Shown here piece after piece: positions 1-5,284 of a stretch of DNA of 6,550 nt. A program made the translations under genes and the position numbers. Source of the stretch: Gammaproteobacteria bacterium (GTDB lineage: Bacteria; Pseudomonadota; Gammaproteobacteria; Pseudomonadales; Azotimanducaceae); the NCBI GenBank assembly GCA_003476445.1, contig DMUF01000136.1:1-6550 (forward strand), read 5' to 3'. The stretch's first letter is position 1. The number at the start of each line of letters is the position of its first letter. The notes under the pieces are model-generated. The model was not told the origin of the DNA. It saw only the letters and a list, made by a program, of their open reading frames with translations, and made no database searches.

Positions 1-536
1 CCGAGCACGCTCGCCATGACGAATTGCGGCAGTGGACGCGCGAACTCGCCGATAAACTCGACTTCGCCGCGGTCGATCCAGTTGTCGATCAGCTGATCAA
101 CGAATCGCGTGATCATGGCGGTGTGGCGGGTGGAGCCCGGACCTACCCAGGGGTCGGTGAGTTCCTGACGGTGTGATCGGTAGAGCGCATTGTTAGGACG
201 CAGGCTTGCCATGGAAGCAATCATCGCGTTGGTACGCGGCGCTTCTTCCGGTGGCACACCGCTTGCGAGCAGTTGCTCCACGGCGAGGGTCAGGGTCGGT
301 GGAAAGCGTACCGGATCCTTCACAACACGGTCGATGTCCTCGTACTTCGTCAGAATGTAGGCATCCGTGCCGGGAATCAGCCCTTCGCCGGGCAAATGTA
401 CGACCGGCGCTTCCCGGTGCAGGATCGGGTAGGCCTCGTACCAGTGCTCCTGGGCGCCCGGACCGAATAGATCGACCTCCGCGAGACTGTGCGGGCAGCG
501 CATCGGGCTGAGTTGATGGTTGGCGGTCTTGTCCAT
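1..536 (-). CDS. Cytochrome P450, N-terminal part (gene runs off the left edge)
   Basis: This is the first 178 codons of a haem-thiolate monooxygenase, which would insert one oxygen atom from O2 into an organic substrate using electrons from a ferredoxin or fused reductase. Recognition rests on the typical soluble bacterial P450 order. First comes W32-x3-YPILHREAPV (about 32-45). Next is the beta-1 stretch with YILTKYEDIDRVVKDPVRF (about 60-78). Then follows the helix C region with H122-R123 and DPWVGPGSTR (about 128-137), where His-Arg normally contacts the haem propionates. A helix D/E segment (about 140-178) ends the visible part. The I-helix threonine and the haem-cysteine loop lie outside the window. 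There is no signal peptide or membrane anchor. The ATG at 536 follows AGGAG at 8 nt. It lies 32 nt behind the Rieske gene, so the two are probably cotranscribed. The fold is clear; the CYP family and substrate are not. Confidence 0.88.
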   Translation of the reverse strand, partial: MDKTANHQLSPMRCPHSLAEVDLFGPGAQEHWYEAYPILHREAPVVHLPGEGLIPGTDAYILTKYEDIDRVVKDPVRFPPTLTLAVEQLLASGVPPEEAPRTNAMIASMASLRPNNALYRSHRQELTDPWVGPGSTRHTAMITRFVDQLIDNWIDRGEVEFIGEFARPLPQFVMASVL

Positions 537-568
537 GGTCGGCGCTCCTGTGGAAATGGGTGTCGTGA

Positions 569-1951
569 TCACCCAGCGAGATAGGTATCGAGTGTCTGGT
601 GCAGATGGCGGATCCGCGCTTCTTGATAGTTGCCGAGTGTCTGCCCCTGCTTGCTGGCGGCCTTGATGCCGGCGCGCTGTTGAAAGAAATTCTCCGTGTC
701 CTGATCGAGTACGTGCGCAAGTCCCGTCGCCACAAACGCGGGCACTGACTTGTAGCTGTCGTTGATTCCGAGATGTACCACCTCTGCCGGCGGCGGACGC
801 GGCGCATTCTCCGGCACCGGTTGCAGCATCATGATTTCGTGGATGCAGTGATCCACGTCGATTGGACGGAAGCGATAGATGAGCGGAATGCCAATACCCG
901 GGAAAAAGAATGCGTTCGGAAACAGAAAGTACTGAATCGAATCGAGCATCTGGCTCGTGCTCACGTGGGACAAATCAACACCCAGCGCGGCGCCGAGTCG
1001 TTCGCGCATGATGGCCGCGTGCTGCTGCCGTGCGCCAACGCCCGCGGGTAGCGCCGTGTCGCCGTGTCCCAGGTTGCGAAACAGCTCTTGTTCGCTCGGC
1101 CGGTTGGCGAGATGCGGGCTCTGGTAGCCGACGGTATGCACGAAGCGTGAGACATGCGGCCCCCAGAAGTCATACTGGGCATTGGCATCGCCCGCTGTGC
1201 GTAACCCTTCCGGGTGGGTGGCAAGCACGTGATAGGCCTCGAGGAAACCTTCGAGGCACATCTTCCAGTTCCCCGGCAGGATCTTGTGCATGTGCAGCGC
1301 CACGTAGCGCTGTTCGAGCGGATACGCAAAGGTGCGGAAGTGTTCGGGGAGCACGCCGAGAAACTCGGCGAGCGGAGGTGCGTCCCGGTCGAAGCTGATG
1401 AACACGAAACCGCCCCACGTATCGAGCGGCAGCTCTGTCAGCCGGAATGTGTGGTCCTCGACGTGTGGGAAGTCCCAGCGGCACGGTATGTCGCGCAGCG
1501 AGCCGTCGAGATGCCACGACATGCCGTGGAACGGACAGCGCAGAAACTGCTTGCCGTGGCCGTGCGTTCCGGCAGCGCTGAACTGCATGCCCCGGTGCGG
1601 GCAGGAGTTGACGAACGCTCGCAATCGTCCGTCGGTACCGCGCACGATGAGCGCCGAGCGGTCGCCGACGTCATAGACCTGGAAATCTCCTGGGGCGGGT
1701 ACGTGTTCCTCGCGACAAGCCCATTGCCAGGTTCGCGACCACACAGTGTTGAGCTCAGCCCTGTGAAAGTCCGGGTCGGTGTAACGGCTGAATTCCAGAT
1801 CGCGGTCGCCGATGAAGTGATAGCTGTGTTCCACCAGAGGCGGTGGCGTTGCATCGCCGTCTGCTGCAATGAGGTCGCTCGTGCTCGGCCCCGGACAGCG
1901 CGCAAAACCGGGCGCCGTTGACGCGGTCGGGTGCGCAAGCTCGTCGGACAT
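569..1951 (-). CDS. Rieske non-heme iron oxygenase, alpha (catalytic) subunit
   Basis: This 460-residue cytoplasmic oxygenase would hydroxylate or demethylate an aromatic or other organic substrate with O2. The N-terminal Rieske domain has C117-x-H119 (CPHRG) and C139-x2-H142 (CPFHG), the complete [2Fe-2S] ligand set. The catalytic domain shows EAYHVLATH with H241 and H246 as mononuclear iron ligands, and DQDTEN near 416-421, where D418 is the likely carboxylate ligand. E238 occupies the place of the inter-subunit bridging Asp of naphthalene dioxygenase; Glu is common here in demethylase-like COG4638 members. Length is normal for an alpha subunit. The roughly 50-residue N-terminal extension before the first conserved part is Pro/Ala rich. 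The ATG at 1951 has GGAG 7 nt upstream. No beta subunit, ferredoxin or reductase gene is adjacent, which suggests a beta-less homotrimer served by a remote reductase. It leads the operon that continues into the P450. The substrate cannot be inferred. Confidence 0.93.
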   Translation of the reverse strand: MSDELAHPTASTAPGFARCPGPSTSDLIAADGDATPPPLVEHSYHFIGDRDLEFSRYTDPDFHRAELNTVWSRTWQWACREEHVPAPGDFQVYDVGDRSALIVRGTDGRLRAFVNSCPHRGMQFSAAGTHGHGKQFLRCPFHGMSWHLDGSLRDIPCRWDFPHVEDHTFRLTELPLDTWGGFVFISFDRDAPPLAEFLGVLPEHFRTFAYPLEQRYVALHMHKILPGNWKMCLEGFLEAYHVLATHPEGLRTAGDANAQYDFWGPHVSRFVHTVGYQSPHLANRPSEQELFRNLGHGDTALPAGVGARQQHAAIMRERLGAALGVDLSHVSTSQMLDSIQYFLFPNAFFFPGIGIPLIYRFRPIDVDHCIHEIMMLQPVPENAPRPPPAEVVHLGINDSYKSVPAFVATGLAHVLDQDTENFFQQRAGIKAASKQGQTLGNYQEARIRHLHQTLDTYLAG

Positions 1952-1972
1952 TGCTTATCTCCGCTGCGGTGC

Positions 1973-1995
1973 GCGCGCGACCCCCCGTCGCGCGC
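1973..1995. promoter_or_regulatory. GC-rich perfect inverted repeat in the Rieske leader
   Basis: Arms GCGCGCGAC and GTCGCGCGC (9 bp, no mismatch) flank a 5-base all-C loop. It lies 21 nt upstream of the Rieske ATG, in the divergent gap. As RNA it would be a strong hairpin just before the ribosome binding site of the Rieske gene; as DNA it could be an operator. It has no T-tract, so it is not a standard terminator. The function is inferred only. Confidence 0.5.
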
Positions 1996-1996
1996 C

Positions 1997-2017
1997 AGAT
2001 GGATGATGTTTCCATCT
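1997..2017. promoter_or_regulatory. Candidate operator, 7-7-7 perfect inverted repeat
   Basis: Arms AGATGGA and TCCATCT surround a 7-bp spacer (TGATGTT), giving a 21-bp dyad. It sits between the divergent Rieske and VOC genes and one base from the neighbouring GC-rich repeat. On the minus strand a weak sigma70-like pair, TTGCCG (2034-2029) and AAACAT (2011-2006) with a 17-bp spacer, would place this dyad across the -10 box of the Rieske operon. The geometry suits a dimeric regulator such as LuxR, TetR or GntR types. The repeat is seen; the role is inferred. Confidence 0.45.
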
Positions 2018-2115
2018 TGTAGGACGCTCGGCAAGCTCTAACCTGCACGCGTGCTGGGAATGCTCGGTGTGCCCTCGCCTCGTCCCCGGTGAGATGCAAT
2101 ACTGCCCGTCAATCG

Positions 2116-2133
2116 GGGGAACAGGGGAACAGG
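2116..2133 (+). repeat. Tandem 8-bp duplication of the VOC ribosome binding site
   Basis: The unit GGGGAACA occurs twice head-to-tail and is followed by GG, just before the VOC ATG. Each copy contains a GGGGA Shine-Dalgarno-like core. The second core (2124-2128) is 7 nt from the ATG and is the functional-looking one; the first is 15 nt away. Confidence 0.6.
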
Positions 2134-2135
2134 CA

Positions 2136-2597
2136 ATGATCGTTGGGCTGCATCATGTGTCGATTTCGGTGTCGGATCTCGACCGCGCTCTCGACTTTTA
2201 TCGTGACGTGCTTGGCTTCGAGGAAGTGCAGCGATCCGTGTTTTCCGGCGATGCGCCGCTTGCGGATCGTGCGATCGGGCTCGACGGCGTGGATGCACGC
2301 ATGGCGATGTTGAAAGCACCAAATGCTTTCCTCGAGATCTGGGAGTACCACCATCCGTCCCCAGAAGACCGCCGGTCGCGCCCTTGTGATCATGGTTACG
2401 CGCATATCGCGTTGCAGGTTCGGGGAATGGCGGAGGAGTATCAACGGCTGGTTGAGGCGGGCATGACGTTCGTCGGCCCGCCGGTGGATTTCGGCCGTTC
2501 CGCCGCGATCTACGGTCGCGACCCGTTCGGCAACGTCATTGAGCTCTATGAGATTCGCGACCCGGCCATTGCACAGCTGCCGAGCAGCGCGGGCTAG
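2136..2597 (+). CDS. VOC-superfamily metalloenzyme (glyoxalase / extradiol dioxygenase fold)
   Basis: This 153-residue protein has the two beta-alpha-beta-beta-beta modules of the vicinal oxygen chelate fold. The first module opens with GLHHVSISVSDLDRALDFYR (4-23) and ends near LEIWEY (66-71). The second opens at GYAHIALQV (87-95) and ends with DPFGNVIELYE (129-139). Likely metal ligands are H7, E67 or E70, H90 and E136, the usual His/Glu/His/Glu pattern, so it should bind a divalent metal and not be a metal-free binding protein. The length fits single-domain epimerases, glyoxalase I-like isomerases and small dioxygenases; the sequence does not decide between them. The ATG at 2136 is chosen because GGGGA lies 7 nt upstream and the family motif starts at once; an in-frame ATG at 2094 would add 14 unconserved residues. 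It is divergent from the Rieske gene, and its stop overlaps that of the convergent hydratase gene. Confidence 0.87.
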   Translation: MIVGLHHVSISVSDLDRALDFYRDVLGFEEVQRSVFSGDAPLADRAIGLDGVDARMAMLKAPNAFLEIWEYHHPSPEDRRSRPCDHGYAHIALQVRGMAEEYQRLVEAGMTFVGPPVDFGRSAAIYGRDPFGNVIELYEIRDPAIAQLPSSAG

Positions 2598-3001
2598 GAC
2601 GGAATCACGACCGTTGCCCGACCAATCAGGGGGCGGTCGCCGTCGGGGCGTTCGAGCCAGATGTCGCAGTCTGCAAGACGTTCGCCATCGGCTTCGCGCA
2701 CGGCGGTGACGCTGCCCATGGCCATGATGTCATCGCCGTCCAGAACGACCTTCGGAAAGGTCATGTAAATCCGCCGTATGGATGTTGGGCCGACCCACGC
2801 GTGCAGCATGTTGATCATGTAGCTCAATCCAAGCGGTCCCTGATTGATCGTGCGCTCGCCGTACCCGAGCTTGGCGACCACGCGCCGATCCCAGTGCACG
2901 GGATTGGGATCGCGCAGAATGGCAGCCATGGTCTGCATTCGGCTCGCAAGAACGCTTGGCATGTGCCAGGAGGGAATCTGATCTCCGGGTTGCACGTTCA
3001 T
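2594..3001 (-). CDS. MaoC-like hot-dog hydratase/dehydratase, catalytic half
   Basis: This 135-residue single hot-dog protein likely hydrates a 2-enoyl-CoA or similar thioester. The hydratase-2 motif is seen as RDPNPVHWD (30-38), with D31 and H36 spaced like the Asp/His catalytic pair of MaoC and HadB proteins. It is followed by the helix containing GERTINQGPLGLSYMINML (48-66). The remaining strands include IYMTFPKVVLDGD (78-90) and DIWLERPDG (113-121). It starts at ATG 3001, whose first four bases ATGA overlap the TGA of the upstream hot-dog gene; AAGGA lies 8 nt upstream. The overlap predicts translational coupling and a heteromeric enzyme with that partner. The TAG stop (2596-2594) shares the CTAG palindrome with the VOC stop, so there is no room for a terminator between the convergent genes. 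The longer open frame reaching 4006 has no family similarity upstream of this start. Confidence 0.9.
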   Translation of the reverse strand: MNVQPGDQIPSWHMPSVLASRMQTMAAILRDPNPVHWDRRVVAKLGYGERTINQGPLGLSYMINMLHAWVGPTSIRRIYMTFPKVVLDGDDIMAMGSVTAVREADGERLADCDIWLERPDGDRPLIGRATVVIPS

Positions 3002-3450
3002 CGCAGGTTCCTTCGGTAGTGCCAGGTGATGGTGGTGCGGGCCGCATGCCTGCCATCGGGTTGGTGCAGGTCGAACTGGAACTGAATCCGGTCGTACACG
3101 CGCTTGTCCGTGGCTACCCGATCGGCCTCGGTGATGCGTCCGGTGACATGGTAAGGCAGATCTTCCTCCAGCGGCCGCAGCAGCTCCCAGTCGTAGCTCT
3201 CGATGCCGATGGAGAAGTCCGACTCCGCCTGCCCGAGAGCGAACATCTCGGCGATGCTCGTTCGCGCGCCCAGAATCGGGACATGAAACAGGGCAACGGG
3301 GTGCGCTAATGCCGCCGGCAGTGGGTCCGCGCCGGTGCAGGCGGTCAGCAGGAAGTTCTCCCAGTGGGCAATCGTGTAGGTGCCGCCGGGGAACTCGTGC
3401 CCCACAAGCGCACGAATGGCGTCCACATCGGGAAGAGGGGTTCCGGTCAC
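2998..3450 (-). CDS. Hot-dog protein, MaoC/FAS1-type dehydratase N-terminal-like partner
   Basis: This 150-residue protein resembles the N-terminal, non-catalytic hot-dog of double-hot-dog dehydratases. A helical stretch comes first (about 8-45), then HPVALFHVPIL (50-60), a segment with YDWELLRPLEEDLPYHVTGR (86-105), a typical hot-dog strand pair, and a closing strand with RTTITWHYRR (138-147). No D-x4-H hydratase motif is seen, so it probably supplies acyl-chain or CoA binding to the catalytic protein encoded next, like the paired proteins HadA/HadB or ChsH2/ChsH1 in actinobacteria. The start is GTG 3450, chosen because GAGGAG lies exactly 8 nt upstream; the in-frame extension to 3573 would run through intergenic repeats and has no ribosome binding site that I recognise. 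It is first of a two-gene operon divergent from the LuxR-type gene. The domain call is by pattern only. Confidence 0.78.
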   Translation of the reverse strand: MTGTPLPDVDAIRALVGHEFPGGTYTIAHWENFLLTACTGADPLPAALAHPVALFHVPILGARTSIAEMFALGQAESDFSIGIESYDWELLRPLEEDLPYHVTGRITEADRVATDKRVYDRIQFQFDLHQPDGRHAARTTITWHYRRNLR

Positions 3451-3481
3451 GTTGCACACTCCTCGCTGTCGCGTTAGCGCC

Positions 3482-3510
3482 GCAGAATGCAACCTGGCTC
3501 GAGATTCTGC
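3482..3510. promoter_or_regulatory. Inverted repeat at the probable hydratase-pair promoter
   Basis: Perfect 7-bp arms GCAGAAT and ATTCTGC flank a 15-bp spacer in the gap between the divergent hot-dog and LuxR-type genes. The arm starts are 22 bp apart, about two helical turns. On the minus strand TTGCAG (3512-3507) and CATTCT (3489-3484) are 17 bp apart, so the arms would overlap a weak -35/-10 pair. It could be an operator for the adjacent regulator. The promoter match is poor and the role is inferred. Confidence 0.35.
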
Positions 3511-3547
3511 AAACACCGCGGCAGTGCGCCAGACCGCCAGTTTCTGT

Positions 3548-3570
3548 CCCGCGAGCGGCGATCGCGCGGG
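3548..3570. promoter_or_regulatory. Short GC-rich inverted repeat upstream of the LuxR-type gene
   Basis: Arms CCCGCG and CGCGGG (6 bp) flank an 11-bp spacer, centred about 70 bp before the regulator start. It is downstream of the 3482-3510 repeat and does not share its sequence. A 6-bp GC dyad is expected by chance fairly often in GC-rich DNA, so confidence is low. A TTGACA-like CTGACA occurs at 3583-3588, but I see no -10 box at proper spacing. Confidence 0.2.
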
Positions 3571-3629
3571 CACTTTCCCACGCTGACATCTTTGTTAGAC
3601 TGCGTGCGCCTGGTGGAGTAAAGCACCTG

Positions 3630-4457
3630 ATGGAATCCGGACAAAAGAGGGTGGCCGCAGCCGCGCTGAACAGTGCGATAGACGATCTGGGGCGGGCGTC
3701 GGATCTTGCCGCAGCAGCGGCTGCACTGCGCGCAGTCGGCGCGGTCATCGGCGATCTGATGCCGGCTGTGGTTGAGGATTTCTCGTCGGAGCGGCTGCTC
3801 ACCATGGAGGATGGTCGCCTGTTGGCGACAGCCCTCGGGTGGGAGGAGACGCTGCCGCGCATCTGGACCGAGCAAAAGCTGCATCTACTACCTGCCATCA
3901 GCGCGCTCTGTCGGGCGAGTACGCGTCCATTCGTCTGGAACGCCGAGGATGCGTTGCGCATGCTGCCGGCAAGCCGCTCCCGGCAAAACGTCGACTGCCC
4001 GTTCACGCCGTCTCACGGCATACACGGTGGGATCACCGTGCCGGTACATCTTCCGTTCGCCCGCACGGGTTCCGTGAACTGGATGGCGCAGACGCCGGAT
4101 TTTGATCTGGACGCGCTGCTGGTGGAGTTTGGCAGCACGCTGCGACTCGCGTCTTATCTCTTCATGGATGTGGTCTACGCCTCGCGTGGGGCGCGTAACC
4201 CGGCGCCTCAATCGGGATCGAGCCTCAACGAGCGTGAGCTTGAATGTCTCTCCTGGGCGGGGCTTGGGCGCACCGATATCGAAATCGGAGCACTCATTCA
4301 TCGTTCTCCCGCGACTGCCCGCTTTCATATCGATAACGCCATAGGAAAGCTTGGCGCGCGCAATCGCACCCAGGCGGTGGCTATCGCGTCACAGCTCGGT
4401 CTCATTACGCAGCCGGATGGGGAACACGAGGCGGTCCAGAACTCGCAGATTCGCTAG
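3630..4457 (+). CDS. LuxR-type transcriptional regulator with autoinducer-binding-like domain (LuxR solo)
   Basis: This 275-residue DNA-binding protein probably controls the surrounding genes. The C-terminal LuxR helix-turn-helix is complete at about 199-260: LNERELECLSWAGLGRTDIE, then HRSPATARFH and KLGARNRTQAVAIA. The N-terminal half matches the autoinducer-binding fold through W79, RPFVW ending at W103, and HGIHGGITVPVH (129-140), which corresponds to the G-x-x-x-G-I-T-I-P part of TraR. The pocket is altered: by my alignment the TraR D70 position is L87, and about five residues are missing between the two conserved tryptophans, including the Tyr61 region. So an acyl-homoserine lactone may not be the ligand. 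There is no LuxI-type synthase in the window. ATG 3630 is preceded by GGAG at 11 nt, a slightly long spacing; in-frame sequence upstream of it is unconserved. It is divergent from the hydratase pair. Confidence 0.9.
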   Translation: MESGQKRVAAAALNSAIDDLGRASDLAAAAAALRAVGAVIGDLMPAVVEDFSSERLLTMEDGRLLATALGWEETLPRIWTEQKLHLLPAISALCRASTRPFVWNAEDALRMLPASRSRQNVDCPFTPSHGIHGGITVPVHLPFARTGSVNWMAQTPDFDLDALLVEFGSTLRLASYLFMDVVYASRGARNPAPQSGSSLNERELECLSWAGLGRTDIEIGALIHRSPATARFHIDNAIGKLGARNRTQAVAIASQLGLITQPDGEHEAVQNSQIR

Positions 4458-4496
4458 TGGTCGTCGTCCTCAGGCGACGCACACTAGAGGTCGACG

Positions 4497-4526
4497 CTGA
4501 CCGAAAGCCTGTTGCCTGCGTACAAT
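4497..4526 (+). promoter_or_regulatory. Candidate sigma70-like promoter for the flavin-protein operon
   Basis: A -35 element CTGACC (4497-4502, 4 of 6 consensus bases) and a -10 element TACAAT (4521-4526, 5 of 6) are separated by 18 bp. Transcription would start near 4533, leaving a leader of about 117 nt before the ATG at 4650. The position fits the start of the two-gene operon after the LuxR-type gene. No terminator follows the regulator, so readthrough is also possible. Confidence 0.45.
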
Positions 4527-4539
4527 CATGCGCGCAGGC
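4514..4539. promoter_or_regulatory. Inverted repeat overlapping the -10 box, candidate operator
   Basis: Perfect 7-bp arms GCCTGCG and CGCAGGC flank a 12-bp spacer that contains the TACAAT box. A protein bound here would cover the -10 element and the start site, which favours repression. The outer CCTG/CAGG bases recall the ends of lux-type boxes, but the total span is longer than the usual 20 bp, so a LuxR-type target is only a guess. Confidence 0.42.
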
Positions 4540-4649
4540 GGGGACGCCATTGCCACCCGCTTCACCTGGCAGCACAGCGGGCGGGGGCGGTTGCAGGTCC
4601 GCGTACACCGCTTCAACATCATGTTCCGAGCTGAGTGGGGGGTATTACC

Positions 4650-5243
4650 ATGGCTCACACGACTGATCACGAAATCGTTTCGATCTATCCGTTTACCGAT
4701 GCCGAGGTCGATCAGATGCTGACGCACGCAGGGGAGTGCGTGCTTATGTGGGCGACAAAGGACGGCTGGCCGGTCGGTGTGACCCACGCTTACTTCTGGC
4801 GTGATGGCAAGATCTGGATCACCTTCGCTTCCCATCGTCATCGGGCAGCCGCCATCCGCAGGGACAACCGGGTATCAGTCAATATCAGCTCGGTGTCGTA
4901 CCGACCGGATGCGCCTGCCGACCTGCCGCACGGGGCGATCACATTCAAGGGCCATGCCGAATTCTTCGACGATGCGGCGACCAAGGCGTGGTTCTACCCG
5001 GCGCTGGCAAAGAAGGTGAATCCCACGAGTGCAGAGGGCGAAGCCTTCTTCAACAACTTGCTGGATTCGCCGCTGCGTACCATTCTTGCAGTCACGCCCG
5101 AGAAGCGCATCATGTACAACTCTGCGCTGGCAGGCCGGCACATGGCGGGTACGGTCAGCGAAGAAGAACTCGGCAGCCGCCTTGAGAGCGATCTGGTGCG
5201 GATGAACCGTGAGCGGGAGCGGCGCGGGCTCGATACCCGCTGA
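4650..5243 (+). CDS. Pyridoxamine 5'-phosphate oxidase-like split-barrel flavin protein
   Basis: This 197-residue cytoplasmic protein has a PNPOx-like split beta-barrel, a fold that binds FMN and in some members F420 or haem. The start of the barrel is seen as CVLMWATKDGWPVGVTHAYF (30-49), followed by GKIWITFASHRHRAAAIRRD (53-72) and RVSVNISS (74-81). The R/H-rich segment before IRRD is where the family contacts the flavin phosphate. A second half (about 96-160) contains ITFKGHAEFFDD and RTILAVTPEKRIMY, and the C-terminal tail is charged and helical. It is not a true PdxH by pattern, since the PdxH C-terminal signature is not apparent. ATG 4650 is preceded by a G-rich run (4637-4642) 7 nt upstream. 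It lies 41 nt before the acyl-CoA dehydrogenase-like gene, so a shared operon and a role as flavin donor or partner oxidoreductase are plausible but unproven. Confidence 0.82.
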   Translation: MAHTTDHEIVSIYPFTDAEVDQMLTHAGECVLMWATKDGWPVGVTHAYFWRDGKIWITFASHRHRAAAIRRDNRVSVNISSVSYRPDAPADLPHGAITFKGHAEFFDDAATKAWFYPALAKKVNPTSAEGEAFFNNLLDSPLRTILAVTPEKRIMYNSALAGRHMAGTVSEEELGSRLESDLVRMNRERERRGLDTR

Positions 5244-5284
5244 GTTCATGGGCAAAGCAGTACAACCTGAGATGTGGTGACAAG

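Noticed and set aside
193..807. 204-codon minus-strand open frame spanning the P450/Rieske junction
   Set aside because: It is in another frame of the same strand and overlaps two well-supported genes; its composition is Arg/Ser rich and it has no domain.
1214..1921. 235-codon plus-strand open frame opposite the Rieske gene
   Set aside because: It lies fully antisense to a gene with complete iron-ligand motifs and has no recognisable domain; such frames are common opposite GC-rich genes.
3309..3629. In-frame upstream extension of the LuxR-type gene
   Set aside because: It overlaps the hydratase-partner gene on the other strand and the intergenic repeats, and is rich in Arg/Pro without conserved sequence. 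ATG 3630 has a GGAG upstream and gives a length near that of the family.
3002..4006. Long minus-strand open frame continuing upstream of the catalytic MaoC-like gene
   Set aside because: It crosses the divergent gap and runs antisense to the LuxR-type gene; its translation is low-complexity Ser/Arg/Ala and unlike any family. Only the part from ATG 3001 matches MaoC.
4458..4479. Weak hairpin CGTCG/CGACG just after the LuxR-type stop codon
   Set aside because: It has only five base pairs and no T-run, too weak to call a terminator or operator.
4514..4539. Reading the dyad after the LuxR-type gene as its terminator
   Set aside because: There is no T-tract after the stem and the spacer is 12 bases long and holds a good -10 box, so an operator is more likely.
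3451..4649. Search for a canonical 20-bp lux box in the gaps flanking the regulator
   Set aside because: No ACCTG...CAGGT-type palindrome of the expected length was found by eye; the dyads present have other lengths and sequences.
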